Shown: positions 31,566 to 40,675, numbered from the stretch's first letter. The stretch is DNA of 64,000 nt from Arenimonas metalli CF5-1 (GCF_000747155.1 NZ_AVCK01000012.1:310001-374000), one strand, 5' to 3'. Numbers and translations: made by a program. Notes: generated by a model from the sequence alone, not told the origin.

Positions 31566-32321
31566 ATGTCCCTTATCAAGAGTGGTTTGATTCTCGTGGG
31601 TTTCGGTGCCGCGGCTGTGGCCGGTGGCATCTACTTTGGCGCCGTGCACCCCGGCGCCGATGAACCGCACTCGGCGGTCGTCTTCAAGCTGATCGAAACG
31701 GCGCGGGACCGCGCCATCGCCGTGCGCGCCCACGACGTCACCGTGCCCGCACTGGGGGAGGCGGCCCAGCTGAAATCCGGCGCGGGCAACTACGCCGCCA
31801 TGTGCACCACCTGTCACCTCGCGCCGGGCATGGCTGCCACCGAGCTCAGCCAAGGCCTGTATCCCGCGCCGCCAAACCTGACCCAACTGGGGGCGCCCGA
31901 TCCCGCCCGCGCGTTCTGGGTCATCAAGCACGGCATCAAGGCCTCGGGCATGCCTGCCTGGGGCAAGAGCATGTCGGACGAGTACATCTGGAACATGGTC
32001 GCCTTCCTGCAGCAGATGCCGACGATGTCGCCCGAGCAATACCAGGCCCTGGTGGCCAGCAGTGGCGGCCATGACCACGGCGGCGGCGAGAGCATGCCGC
32101 ACGACGACGGCATGCCCGGCATGGCGGGCATGGACGGCGAGAGCGCGGATCACCACGGTGGCGCGGAGGTCGCGCCGCACGACGATGCCGGCTCGGCGCC
32201 GCACGATCACGGTGCCCCCGCCCCGGCTGCGCACGACGATGCCGGTGCACCGCCTCACGACCACGACGCGCCCCCGCCGCCGGCCCACGACGACGCTGGC
32301 GCGCCACCGCATGACCACTGA
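31566..32321 (+). CDS. Membrane-anchored c-type cytochrome with His/Asp-rich tail
   Basis: 251 residues. An N-terminal membrane anchor precedes one heme c motif CTTCH (Cys80, Cys83, His84), with the distal Met probably in ASGMPAWG. From about residue 166 a tail of repeats such as APPHDHDAP and AHDDAGAPPHDH follows, likely metal-binding. It follows the multicopper oxidase by 15 bp and may pass electrons from Cu(I) oxidation. That partnership is inferred. The host copper module at 47-51 kb has no counterpart. Confidence 0.8.
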   Translation: MSLIKSGLILVGFGAAAVAGGIYFGAVHPGADEPHSAVVFKLIETARDRAIAVRAHDVTVPALGEAAQLKSGAGNYAAMCTTCHLAPGMAATELSQGLYPAPPNLTQLGAPDPARAFWVIKHGIKASGMPAWGKSMSDEYIWNMVAFLQQMPTMSPEQYQALVASSGGHDHGGGESMPHDDGMPGMAGMDGESADHHGGAEVAPHDDAGSAPHDHGAPAPAAHDDAGAPPHDHDAPPPPAHDDAGAPPHDH

Positions 32322-32346
32322 CCCCTCTCTGACAGGACCCACCACC

Positions 32347-32883
32347 ATGAAGCGTATTGCCACCCTTGCTGTCTTTTCTCTCGCCGCCGCCGGTAGCCCC
32401 GCGTTCGCTGAAGGCCCGGTCACCCCGCCCCACGCTCACGACGCGTCCACCGCGCAGGCAACCGCCGGCCCGGTGCTGAACATTCCTGCGCAGGCGCAGC
32501 CGGCGGTGGCGACCGTCGAACGTTTCTCCACCGCGCTGGTCGCGGGAAGACTCGACGCCGCCGGCGCGGAGCTCGATCCGAATGTGCTGATCCTGGAGAG
32601 CGGCGGCGCCGAACGCTCCGCCGCCGAGTACCTGGGGGGTCACGCCAAGGGCGACGCCGCCTTCCTCAAGACCGCGCACATCCAGCTGATCCGCCGCACG
32701 GCCCAGGTCAGCGGCGATCTGGCCTGGGTCGCGAGCGAAAGCGAACTGCACCTGAGCAAGGACGGCAAGCCGGTCACGGTGCTCAGCACCGAAACCATGC
32801 TGGTGCAGCGCTCGGACGCTGGCTGGAAAATCGTCCACATCCACTGGTCCTCGCGCACGAAAGCGCCGGGCGATCATCACTAG
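32347..32883 (+). CDS. Exported NTF2/SnoaL-like protein in the copper operon
   Basis: 178 residues with a signal peptide ending near SPAFAEG. An NTF2-like cone fold is suggested by ATVERFSTALVAGRLDAAG at the start and a C-terminal strand WKIVHIHWSSR. No catalytic residues can be assigned. Proteins of this fold recur in copper clusters and another lies at 36249. A periplasmic binding role is possible; function is unknown. Confidence 0.68.
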   Translation: MKRIATLAVFSLAAAGSPAFAEGPVTPPHAHDASTAQATAGPVLNIPAQAQPAVATVERFSTALVAGRLDAAGAELDPNVLILESGGAERSAAEYLGGHAKGDAAFLKTAHIQLIRRTAQVSGDLAWVASESELHLSKDGKPVTVLSTETMLVQRSDAGWKIVHIHWSSRTKAPGDHH

Positions 32884-32892
32884 GAGGTCGCC

Positions 32893-33450
32893 ATGCGCCG
32901 GTTCACTTCGATTGTGACCACCGTGGTGCTGCCGCTGGCCCTCGCCTCGTGCGAGGGCCGCAAGGACCCGCCGCCGGAAGCCTTCGGTCCCCATGTGGTG
33001 GCGACTCCGGCTGCGAGCGTGACGCCACTGCGGGCGGATGACACCTCCGCGCCCCATGTCGCCGAGCGCCCCACGGCGTTGCCGCCGATCACGATGCACA
33101 AGGACCCCTACTGTGAGTGCTGCAGCTTGTGGGCCCGGCATGTCGAGGGCGCCGGCTTCCCCGTGAGCGTGGTCGTTGATCGCAACATGGACGCCTTCAA
33201 GCGCAGCGTGGGCGTTCCTGCCGGCAAGGGCTCCTGCCACACCGCCCAGGTCGAGGGCTACTTCATCGAAGGCCATGTGCCGGTCGAGGACATCCACCGT
33301 CTCTTGGCCGAGCGCCCCGACGCCCGCGGCCTGTCCGCCCCGGGCATGCCGATCGGCTCCCCCGGCATGCCGGGTCCGCCGCGCCCCTACACCGTGTACC
33401 TGATTGGCAAAGACGGCAGCAGCACGCCCTTTAGCCAACACGGTCATTGA
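32893..33450 (+). CDS. DUF411-family periplasmic metal-binding lipoprotein
   Basis: 185 residues. A leader with the lipobox-like LALASCEG is followed by a linker and the DUF411 core, with [30 protein letters not shown] and [11 protein letters not shown]. The CxCC and later Cys/His are likely Cu(I) ligands. DUF411 proteins (CopG-like) are common in copper and silver resistance loci. The paralogue at 50557 keeps the same motifs. It sits just upstream of the copper ATPase. Confidence 0.83.
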   Translation: MRRFTSIVTTVVLPLALASCEGRKDPPPEAFGPHVVATPAASVTPLRADDTSAPHVAERPTALPPITMHKDPYCECCSLWARHVEGAGFPVSVVVDRNMDAFKRSVGVPAGKGSCHTAQVEGYFIEGHVPVEDIHRLLAERPDARGLSAPGMPIGSPGMPGPPRPYTVYLIGKDGSSTPFSQHGH

Positions 33451-33464
33451 CCGGAGTCGCCCTC

Positions 33465-35801
33465 ATGACCACCCACGCCAGCCATCCCCCGCCGTCGGCA
33501 ACGACGCCTACCGAGCAGCCCCGCGATCCGGTCTGCGGCATGTTCGTCGCCGGTCCGTTGTTTGTCTTGCACGGGGACACCCGCTATCACTTCTGCTCGG
33601 AGCGCTGTCGCCAGAAGTTTCTGGCCGACCCCGAGCACTACCTGGCGACAGACGAGCCCAAAGACGGGATGACATCGGCGCCGCCCGTCGCGGCCGTGCC
33701 GGGCGCTCGCTACACCTGCCCGATGCACCCGGAGATCGTCCAGGACGGACCGGGCACCTGCCCCAAATGCGGAATGGCGCTCGAGCCGATGCTGCCCTCG
33801 CTCGAGGAGGAGGAAAACCCCGAACTGGTCGACTTCACCCGCCGGTTCTGGGGCACCCTACCCCTGACAGCGATCGTGCTGGTGCTGGCGATGTTTGGGC
33901 ACCGTTGGAGCGGCCTGGACACGGTGACACGAACCTGGCTTGAGCTCGGGCTGTCGGCACCGGTGGTGCTGTGGGCCGGTTGGCCGTTCTTCGTGCGCGG
34001 CGTGGCGTCGCTGCGGACCGGGCACCTGAATATGTGGACCCTGATCGGCACCGGCGTGGGTGCCGCGTTCGGCTACAGCGTCGCGGCGACGGTAGCGCCC
34101 GGGTGGTTCCCGGCCTCGTTCCAGGAGCACGGTCGCGTCGGGGTCTACTTCGAAGCGGCGGCGGTCATTGTGTCCCTGACTTTGCTGGGCCAGCTGCTCG
34201 AGCTCAAGGCACGTTCGCAGACCTCGGCGGCCATCAAGGCGCTGCTGGGGCTGGCGCCCAAGACCGCCCGTCGCATCAACGCCGATGGCGGCGAGGAAGA
34301 CATTCCCCTGAGCCACGTTCACGTCGGGGACCGCCTGCGGGTGCGCCCGGGTGAGACCGTGCCGACCGACGGCGAGGTGGTGGCGGGACGCTCGAGCGTG
34401 GACGAGTCCATGCTCACGGGTGAACCCATGCCGGTGGGCAAGAACCCGGGCGACCGGGTCATCGGCGCGACCCAGAACACGACCGGCAGCCTGGTGATCG
34501 TGGCCGACAAGGTCGGCGCCGACACGGTGCTCAGCCAGATCGTGCAATTGGTCGCCAACGCCCAGCGCTCGCGGGCGCCCATGCAGCGCATGGCCGACAC
34601 GGTGTCGTTCTGGTTCGTGCTGGCGGTGTTGGCGATCGCCTTGGCGACCCTGCTGGTCTGGGGCTTGTTCGGCCCCGAGCCGTCGTGGGTGTATGGCGTG
34701 CTCAATGCCGTGGCGGTGCTGATCATTGCCTGCCCCTGCGCCCTGGGCCTGGCGACACCGATGTCGATCATGGTGGCCACCGGTCGCGCTGCCAGCGTCG
34801 GCGTCTTGTTCCGCGATGCCGAGGCGATCGAGAACCTGCGCAAGATCGATACGCTGATCGTCGACAAGACCGGCACCCTGACCGAAGGGCGGCCGCGCTA
34901 TCGGGACACGGCCGCCTTGCCGGGTTTCAGTCCCGCTGAAGTCCTGCGATTGGCCGCCAGCCTCGACCAGGGCAGCGAGCATCCCCTCGCCGCGGCCATC
35001 GTGACCGAAGCCCGCGACCGCGGCTTGGCGCTGTCGGTCCCGGACGCGTTCGAGTCGGCCAGCGGCATTGGCGTGCGCGGCCGCGTCGATGGCCGGGCGC
35101 TGGCGCTGGGCAACCGGACCCTGATGGCCGAAGAAGGGGTGGAGGTGACCGTCCTGCAGGGCGCCGCCGAGCGGCTGCGGGCCGAGGGCGCCAGTGTGAT
35201 GTTCTTGGCGGTTGATGGCCGCATCGCCGGCCTGCTGGCGGTGTCCGATCCCATCAAGGAATCCACGCCCGAGGCGCTCGCCCAACTGCGCGCTGCCGGT
35301 CTGCGGCTGATCATGGCCACGGGCGATGGCGAAACGACGGCCCAAGCGGTGGCCCAGGCCCTGGGCATCACCGAGGTGCATGGCGAAGTGCGGCCTCAAG
35401 ACAAGGCCGACCTGGTGGCGAATCTCAAAGCACAAGGCCGACGCGTGGCGATGGCGGGCGATGGCATCAACGATGCCCCGGCGCTGGCCCTGGCCGATGT
35501 CGGTATCGCGATGGGCACGGGCACGGACGTGGCGATGAACAGTGGCCAGGTGACCCTGGTCAAGGGCGACCTGCGCGGCATCGTCCGGGCCCGGCAGATC
35601 TCCGAGGCCACGGTGGCCAACATGAAGCAGAACCTGGGCTTTGCCTTCCTCTACAACGCGCTGGGCGTGCCGATTGCGGCCGGCGTGCTTTACCCCGTGT
35701 TCGGGCTGTTGCTCAGCCCGATGATCGCCGCCCTGGCCATGAGCCTGAGCTCGGTCTCGGTGGTGATCAACGCGCTGCGCCTGCGTGCGGACGACACGTG
35801 A
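33465..35801 (+). CDS. Copper-exporting P1B ATPase with YHS and heavy-metal-binding N-terminal domains
   Basis: 778 residues from the ATG at 33465; a TTG 18 bp upstream is rejected. Instead of HMA domains it has a YHS domain (DPVCGMFV ... [13 protein letters not shown], about residues 18-60) and a short YTCPMHPEI...CPKCGMALE domain (about residues 83-107). The core has TGEP, the Cu(I) site CPC (about residue 421), [10 protein letters not shown] (about residue 466) and a hinge [12 protein letters not shown]. It should export Cu(I) or Ag(I) from the cytosol. It differs in architecture from the resident CopA at 43436, which has two HMA domains. A hairpin terminator follows. Confidence 0.92.
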   Translation: MTTHASHPPPSATTPTEQPRDPVCGMFVAGPLFVLHGDTRYHFCSERCRQKFLADPEHYLATDEPKDGMTSAPPVAAVPGARYTCPMHPEIVQDGPGTCPKCGMALEPMLPSLEEEENPELVDFTRRFWGTLPLTAIVLVLAMFGHRWSGLDTVTRTWLELGLSAPVVLWAGWPFFVRGVASLRTGHLNMWTLIGTGVGAAFGYSVAATVAPGWFPASFQEHGRVGVYFEAAAVIVSLTLLGQLLELKARSQTSAAIKALLGLAPKTARRINADGGEEDIPLSHVHVGDRLRVRPGETVPTDGEVVAGRSSVDESMLTGEPMPVGKNPGDRVIGATQNTTGSLVIVADKVGADTVLSQIVQLVANAQRSRAPMQRMADTVSFWFVLAVLAIALATLLVWGLFGPEPSWVYGVLNAVAVLIIACPCALGLATPMSIMVATGRAASVGVLFRDAEAIENLRKIDTLIVDKTGTLTEGRPRYRDTAALPGFSPAEVLRLAASLDQGSEHPLAAAIVTEARDRGLALSVPDAFESASGIGVRGRVDGRALALGNRTLMAEEGVEVTVLQGAAERLRAEGASVMFLAVDGRIAGLLAVSDPIKESTPEALAQLRAAGLRLIMATGDGETTAQAVAQALGITEVHGEVRPQDKADLVANLKAQGRRVAMAGDGINDAPALALADVGIAMGTGTDVAMNSGQVTLVKGDLRGIVRARQISEATVANMKQNLGFAFLYNALGVPIAAGVLYPVFGLLLSPMIAALAMSLSSVSVVINALRLRADDT

Positions 35802-35842
35802 CGATTTTTTGCTTGGCCGCTGCGGCGGCGCAGGCATCCCGG

Positions 35843-35880
35843 ACCGGTGGGTGTTGGGACAACCACCGGTTCGTTTCTTT
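35843..35880 (+). terminator. Probable intrinsic terminator after the island copper ATPase
   Basis: ACCGGTGG (35843-35850) and CCACCGGT (35863-35870) form a perfect 8-bp stem with a 12-nt loop. A T-rich tail (TCGTTTCTTT, 35871-35880) follows. The EF-hand gene begins 22 bp later with its own AAGGAG site, so this may be a partial terminator. Confidence 0.6.
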
Positions 35881-35902
35881 CGTCCCCCAAGGAGATTTCC
35901 CC

Positions 35903-36193
35903 ATGAAACGTCTGCTTCCGTTCGCTATTGCCCTGCTGATCGCCGCCCCGCTCGCCTGGGCCGACGACAAGGGCCACGACCACATGGCCGTCAAGAATGG
36001 CCAGACCCAGCCGCACGATATGGCCGCGATGTCGGCCGAGGAGTTTGCCAAGCTCGACACCGACAAAAACGGCCAGCTCGGTCGCACCGAGCTCCCCAAG
36101 GAGCACAAGCTCGCCGCGCATTTCGACATGCTCGATACCGACAAGAACGGCACCCTCTCGGCCGCCGAGTTCGCCAAAGGCAACGGCATGTGA
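35903..36193 (+). CDS. Small exported EF-hand calcium-binding protein
   Basis: 96 residues with a signal peptide ending near LAWA (residue 20) and two EF-hand loops of consensus form. These are DTDKNGQLGRTE (52-63) and DTDKNGTLSAAE (78-89). A His/Met segment KGHDHMAVKNGQTQPHDM precedes them and might bind copper. It acts in the periplasm. Ca binding is supported by sequence; a copper role is inferred from location only. Confidence 0.78.
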   Translation: MKRLLPFAIALLIAAPLAWADDKGHDHMAVKNGQTQPHDMAAMSAEEFAKLDTDKNGQLGRTELPKEHKLAAHFDMLDTDKNGTLSAAEFAKGNGM

Positions 36194-36248
36194 GGTTTCG
36201 CCCGGGGCGGCCTTGGCCGCCCCGGCCACTGGAGGCAAGGAGAGCGCA

Positions 36249-36725
36249 ATGACACGATTCTGGACGGGCCTGGCGGCCCTGCTGCTGGCCGGTGCGACGA
36301 TGGCGGCCCCCGCCGCCGCAGCCTCGGACGACACCGCCGCGATCAAGGCGGTGCTGGCGACTTACAAGACGGCGCTCGAGCGCCGAGACCTGACGGGGGT
36401 GGACGCCCTGTTTGCCGAGCGCAACGAAGTGATTGAATCGGGCAAGGTCGAAGGCTCCTATGCCGATTACGTCACGCATCACATTGGCCCGGAACTGGGC
36501 CATATCCAACGTTTCACCTTCGACGACTATGCCGTGACGGTCGAGCAGGCCGGCGACATCGCCTGGGCCACGGAGACCTACCGCTACACGATCGTGCTGC
36601 CCGATCGCGCAGACCCCATCGTGCGTCAGGGCGTGGCCACGACGGTGCTCGAGCGGCGGGAGGGAGCCTGGAAGATCCGCGCGATGCACAGCTCCTCGCG
36701 TGCGCCAAAGCCCGCGGCGCCATGA
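36249..36725 (+). CDS. Second exported NTF2/SnoaL-like protein
   Basis: 158 residues with a signal peptide (ends near AAPAAAAS) and an NTF2-like fold. The first helix pair is AIKAVLATYKTALERRDLTG, and the terminal strand is WKIRAMHSSSRAP, closely like the end of the 32347 protein (WKIVHIHWSSR). The two are probably distant paralogues. Function is unknown. It is preceded by an AAGGAG site and is the last obvious copper-module gene. Confidence 0.65.
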   Translation: MTRFWTGLAALLLAGATMAAPAAAASDDTAAIKAVLATYKTALERRDLTGVDALFAERNEVIESGKVEGSYADYVTHHIGPELGHIQRFTFDDYAVTVEQAGDIAWATETYRYTIVLPDRADPIVRQGVATTVLERREGAWKIRAMHSSSRAPKPAAP

Positions 36726-36732
36726 GGCGTCC

Positions 36733-38013
36733 GTGACGCAGGCCCTGGTGATGCCCGACCTGACCTTGGCCCTGGAGCATTGGCGCCAGGATCCGGGCGG
36801 GACCTATCGCACCTGGTTTCTGTGGGAGGAGCGGATCAAAAACTTCCGCTCGATCCGGCGGGGCCTGCAGGCGGTCGTGCAGGAGATCGAGGCCGGTACG
36901 TTCGGCACCGCCTACCGCGGCTCCACGTTGGAGACCGTGGTCTCGGCCGTCGCCGAGCAGCGTCAGATCTTCAAGGGCGCCGATCACGCCTTCTTGTGGA
37001 AGCCAAAGCTGCGCATCCCCGACATCTACGAAAGCCCGGACAACCAGCGCACGTTCGGGCGCTTCCTGCATGCCTGCGATTGCTGCGACGACGAGGCCGG
37101 CGTGTTGTGGGCGATCCAGGCGCTGGACGATTGCCGGATCAAGGGTCTGGGCCCAGCGGCCGCCAACCTGCTGTATTTCCTGCACCCCACCTTGGTGACG
37201 CCTTTCAACACGGCGATCGTCAAGGGCTACAACACGGTCACGGGTGCCCGGGTCAAGCTGGGCCGCTGGGACGAGTACCTCGCCATGCGCCGCGGCGTGC
37301 TTGCGCTGAACCAGCAGTACCGGACGCGGCTGTCCAACGATCTGGGTGCGATCGCCGGGTTCCTGTTTGACGTCGGCTCGGGCCGGCTGCCGCTGCCGAC
37401 CGCCGAGGCCAACCCGACGGCGTGGGCCGCCGATCTGGCCCGTGTCCGCAACGATGCCGCCGCCGAGCGCCGCCGTGCGGCCGAAGCGGCCGAGGACCGC
37501 TCCCATACCCAGGTCCAAGGGTGGCTGCGTGACCTGGGCCGGGCCTTGGGCTATCAGGTGTGGGTCGCCAGCAATGATCGCGGTCGCACCTACAACGGTG
37601 GCCGGTTGGCCGAGGGCTGCCTGGACACCCTGCCGGCGGCACTGGAGTCCTCCTTGGCGGTGGATACGATCCGGCTGATCGATGTGCTCTGGATCGAGCC
37701 CGAGGGGCGGGTCGCCGCCGCGTTCGAGGTCGAGCACAGCACGAGCCTGTACTCGGGCATCGTGCGCATGCTCGACCTTGCCTTGGGCGCAACCGATGGC
37801 CTGGCGGGGCGCTACTTCCTGGTGGCCCCGGATCGGCGCGAAGCCGATGCCCGGGCGCAGTTCGCGCGTCCTGCGTTCCAGCGCGTCCTGGATCTGGACC
37901 TGCGCTTTCTCGCCTACAGCGATCTGGCCGAGCACCGCGAATCCATGGCGCGGTTCGGGCAAGGACTGCGCCCGCTCGATGCCCTCGCCCGCCCATTGCG
38001 GGGTCCGGGTTGA
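36733..38013 (+). CDS. Putative restriction-endonuclease-like protein with HhH-like segment
   Basis: 426 residues from a GTG at 36733 with GAGG upstream; an ATG at 36751 is an alternative. A middle segment IKGLGPAAANLLYFLHP resembles a helix-hairpin-helix DNA contact. The C-terminal part has LIDVLWIEPEGRVAAAFEVEHSTSLYSG, an Asp...Glu-x-Glu pattern like degenerate PD-(D/E)XK nuclease cores. No methylase partner is adjacent. It overlaps an AraC-type regulator gene. It could be a defence nuclease or a DNA-repair protein; I do not recognise the exact family. Confidence 0.42.
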   Translation: MTQALVMPDLTLALEHWRQDPGGTYRTWFLWEERIKNFRSIRRGLQAVVQEIEAGTFGTAYRGSTLETVVSAVAEQRQIFKGADHAFLWKPKLRIPDIYESPDNQRTFGRFLHACDCCDDEAGVLWAIQALDDCRIKGLGPAAANLLYFLHPTLVTPFNTAIVKGYNTVTGARVKLGRWDEYLAMRRGVLALNQQYRTRLSNDLGAIAGFLFDVGSGRLPLPTAEANPTAWAADLARVRNDAAAERRRAAEAAEDRSHTQVQGWLRDLGRALGYQVWVASNDRGRTYNGGRLAEGCLDTLPAALESSLAVDTIRLIDVLWIEPEGRVAAAFEVEHSTSLYSGIVRMLDLALGATDGLAGRYFLVAPDRREADARAQFARPAFQRVLDLDLRFLAYSDLAEHRESMARFGQGLRPLDALARPLRGPG

Positions 38014-38900
38014 GCGCGGACCTGATCCCGTTGGATCGCCGGCGGCCGCGCACCCCCTGGCGTGGCGGCGCCTTGATGGGCGCAGGTTGGGCAACGTTCG
38101 CCGGCGCCGTGGGCGACAACCGGGACCATGCCCACCACGCGCTTCAGTTGGTGGTCGGCGAGGCCGCAGACGTCGTTGTCTGGATCCGTGGCCGGGGCGA
38201 GGTCCAGGCACCCGCGGTGCTGCTCGACGCGGACGTCGTGCATCGACTCCACCCCGGACCGGCGCGGTTGCTGTATTTGGACCGGGAATCGCAGGCTGGC
38301 CGCCTGTTGTCACCCACCTGCGTGGCCGGCGCCCGGGGCTTGACCTCGGCAGAACGACACGCGGTGCTCGACGCCTGGCCGCATCCTTCCCGTCTGGCCT
38401 TGGGGCCCGTGCTGGCGGCCTTGGGTCAGGACCTACCGGCGGTTCCCCCCGCGGAGGGCTCCGATGACCGCGTCCAGCGCGTGCTGGACTCCTTGGTTAC
38501 CCGGACGACATGGGAGGGCACGTTGACGAGCTTGGCCGCGGAGGCCGCTATCTCCCCCAGCCGCTTCCGACATCGCGTGCGGGAACTGATTGGCATGCCG
38601 CTGCGGCCCTATCTGCGCTGGCTCCGCCTGCGGCAGGCCCTGACGCTGGCGGCCAGGGGCGAGAGCCTGACGCGAGCGGCCCAGGACGCCGGGTTTGCCG
38701 ATGCCGCCCATCTGACCCGGACCATGCAGCGGCACTTCGGGGTTGCCCCGAGCGATGTGATCCACGCGCTGCGGCAAGGTGGCTTGAAGCCCCCAGGTCA
38801 GCCGGTTTGTTCAAGCCGCCCGACTGCGCCACATGCCCATGACGCAGCGGGTCGCCACGTCGATGGCCACGGTGACCCACGGACGTCCGATCACGGTTAG
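38010..38900 (+). CDS. AraC-family transcriptional regulator with altered C-terminus
   Basis: Up to 296 residues. A cupin-like N-terminus contains HAHHALQLVVGE. The C-terminal double helix-turn-helix includes LAAEAAISPSRFRHRVRELIG, a second helix pair LTRAAQDAGFADAAHLTRTM and FGVAPSDVIHAL, so the DNA-binding part is complete. The start is either TTG 38010 (TTGA overlap with the previous stop) or ATG 38076. After about residue 265 the frame runs antisense into the truncated tnsB gene. The natural C-terminus was therefore probably replaced at a rearrangement junction near 38.81 kb. Confidence 0.75.
   Translation: MSADLIPLDRRRPRTPWRGGALMGAGWATFAGAVGDNRDHAHHALQLVVGEAADVVVWIRGRGEVQAPAVLLDADVVHRLHPGPARLLYLDRESQAGRLLSPTCVAGARGLTSAERHAVLDAWPHPSRLALGPVLAALGQDLPAVPPAEGSDDRVQRVLDSLVTRTTWEGTLTSLAAEAAISPSRFRHRVRELIGMPLRPYLRWLRLRQALTLAARGESLTRAAQDAGFADAAHLTRTMQRHFGVAPSDVIHALRQGGLKPPGQPVCSSRPTAPHAHDAAGRHVDGHGDPRTSDHG
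38781..38817. repeat. Inverted repeat at the AraC/tnsB junction
   Basis: GGCTTGAA (38781-38788) and TTCAAGCC (38810-38817) are a perfect 8-bp inverted repeat with a 21-nt loop. It sits exactly where the truncated tnsB frame ends. It may be a terminator between convergent genes or a mark of the recombination that removed the rest of tnsB. Confidence 0.4.
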
Positions 38901-39623
38901 GCGGTCATCGCTCAGGACGAGGACGTCGGCCGGGGTGTGGTCAATTTCCAGAAGATCCAGGGGCCGTTCCGCCTCCAACTTGCCGGTGCGGGCCTCCCAG
39001 CGTTGCTTGGCCGCCTTGCAACCCAGCCGGGCGCGGTCCGCCTGGTAGCCGTCTTCACGGGCGATTCGGGTCAGCACCGCGGATCGGGACGGCGGCTTGA
39101 GCTTGAGTCGCCGAGCCAGGGAGCGGGCACGGACAACCACGTATTCCTTGGACGGTCGTTCCCGGCGCAGGTAGTGCTTGGCAATGACGTGCTTGATCAG
39201 CGCATCGACCTCCGGATCCAGCTGATTTAGTCCGAGCGGCCGACCTCCCGGGCTTCGGGCCAAGGCGCTGGCGCGTGGGTCCTTCCTGAAGGTCGCACGG
39301 GCCCTCTGAAGCTGCCTGACGCTGATGCCGTGACGCTTGGCGAGCTTTTCGAGCTCGCTGCGGGCGACGGTGGTCCGGCTGTTCAGGGGCGTCAGGTCCT
39401 TGGCGAGGTCACAGCAACGCTTCCATTCCGCGGCAGGGATTCCTTCGAAGGACGAGGCAGCCGCAGTCTTGGGCAGCGCCTCGATCCGGGCGATCGCGAC
39501 GGAACTGACCGCCCCCGTGGCCACATCACGCACGCGCATGTGGGTGAGCGAGTCGGCCCCGTCGATCTGGATGACCCGGCCATTGGCGACGCAGGTCGTG
39601 CCTGGGGTGAGTTCGAGCGTCAT
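38811..39623 (-). pseudogene. tnsB: Truncated TnsB/TniA-like DDE transposase (Tn7-like)
   Basis: 270 residues from the ATG at 39623, which overlaps the tnsA stop by ATGA. The N-terminal DNA-binding part is present. The start of the rve catalytic domain reads LLEIDHTPADVLVLSDD ... GRPWVTVAIDVATR and carries the first catalytic Asp. The frame then ends within about ten residues. The second Asp and the Glu of the DDE triad, plus the C-terminal half (normal size about 600-700 residues), are missing. Break position is about 38.83 kb, so the protein should be inactive. Confidence 0.82.
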
Positions 39624-40090
39624 GGCCGCGCCCTCCCCGTCCGAAGCTGACATTCGGTAAGCACGACCGTGGCGAAGCCGAGCAACCGGCGAACAGCCGC
39701 CAGGCGGCGGCTCACCGCATCAGGATCACGGTCCAAAAAGGACTTCGATTTGATTTCGACGACCGTCCAACGTCGAAATCCCAACCGGACAATGGCGCGG
39801 GTGACCCGGTCGTAGACCACCAGGAAGTCTGGGGTGTACCGGTGCACGCCCTGGTCATCGGCGTAGCGGAGCGTGAACGGCTGGGCGTGGATGGCCACCA
39901 GGCCGGCGTGTCGCGAGAAGAACGCGATGGCGTGCGCCTCGAGGTCGCTCTCTACGGGCACGGATTGGGTGGGTGGCGTCCAGGCAACGCGACCGCAGAC
40001 GTGCCTCCCATGGGAGAGCGGAATTTCTCGAGCGGACCATCGAATGGCACCGTCCACTTTGGACGGCGGGGGTTGATGCATGGCTTTCAT
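39620..40090 (-). CDS. tnsA: TnsA-like endonuclease of a Tn7-like transposon
   Basis: 156 residues from the ATG at 40090, with GGAG 8 nt upstream. The TnsA nuclease pattern is complete: ESDLEAHA (Glu), YTPDFLVVYD (Asp) and VVEIKSKSF (Glu-x-Lys). TnsA cuts the 5' ends of the element so that Tn7-like transposons move by cut-and-paste together with TnsB. The C-terminal TnsC-contact domain of full TnsA (about 270 residues) is absent, as in many short TnsA homologues. No tnsC or tniQ/tnsD gene is visible. Confidence 0.8.
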   Translation of the reverse strand: MKAMHQPPPSKVDGAIRWSAREIPLSHGRHVCGRVAWTPPTQSVPVESDLEAHAIAFFSRHAGLVAIHAQPFTLRYADDQGVHRYTPDFLVVYDRVTRAIVRLGFRRWTVVEIKSKSFLDRDPDAVSRRLAAVRRLLGFATVVLTECQLRTGRARP

Positions 40091-40675
40091 TGGAATTTCT
40101 CCAAGGCACAGAGCGGCCCCGACGTGGGTCGGGGCGACGATTTGGCTTGTGGTCAACAGCTGCCCATGGAGTGTCCTCCCTTGAATGAGAGGCTTCCCTG
40201 CCGGGGGGCTTGGAGACTGTGGATGTCCCACAAGGACGCTCTGCCTTGAGCTGCCCACGCTCCATCGGGGATGGCGACGCATCGTCCCTGCAGGCGGCAC
40301 GAGACGCGCCGGCGGAGGTGAGTGAGGGGGACGCTAGCGGCGTTTCTCGCCGGCGAAAGTTAGACGAGGTTTTGCCGAAATGCGTTCACCCCTCGTCACG
40401 AAGGGGTTTCGCGCTCGTTGGCGGACCCGGGCGTCGCCGCGTGGGGGTCGTTGGCGCAACCAGGTGCGCGCTGGCCGGTATCCGCTTTACCGTGACGTTA
40501 GATGACAGAATGCTCCTTAATCCTGTCGCACGCCATCCGAAAACCCCTGTGCCCGGAGGATAAGGTTAGAAGAAATGTCCATAACTTTCCGCAACTTGCC
40601 CAGGGCCTGTCACGGTGCGCCGCGGTTTGGCGGACTGTGACAGTTGCCCTTGGGACTCTCCTCAGGCGCCCCGCC
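40091..40675. other. 585-bp noncoding stretch, likely containing a transposon end
   Basis: No convincing gene. Three GTTAGA motifs in the same orientation (40359-40364, 40497-40502, 40565-40570), each with a Pu/Py-rich flank, could be transposase-binding repeats. TCGTTGGCG occurs twice (40416 and 40449 region). CCCCT...AGGGG near 40390-40407 can form a small hairpin. CTGTCAC (40607-40613) and GTGACAG (40637-40643) are an inverted repeat before the next gene. The exact island end cannot be fixed from one sequence. Confidence 0.4.

Noticed and set aside
30105-32423. 772-codon minus-strand open frame opposite the copper oxidase and cytochrome genes
   Set aside because: It is antisense to well-supported genes; its His/Val/Ala-rich product is an artefact of their codon use.
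38781-38817. Intrinsic terminator between the AraC and tnsB genes
   Set aside because: The stem is only 8 bp with a 21-nt loop and no T tract, so it is kept only as an inverted repeat.
40359-40570. GTTAGA motifs as integron attC core sites
   Set aside because: The matching inverse core sites and the folded attC arms are not present, and no integrase gene is in the window.
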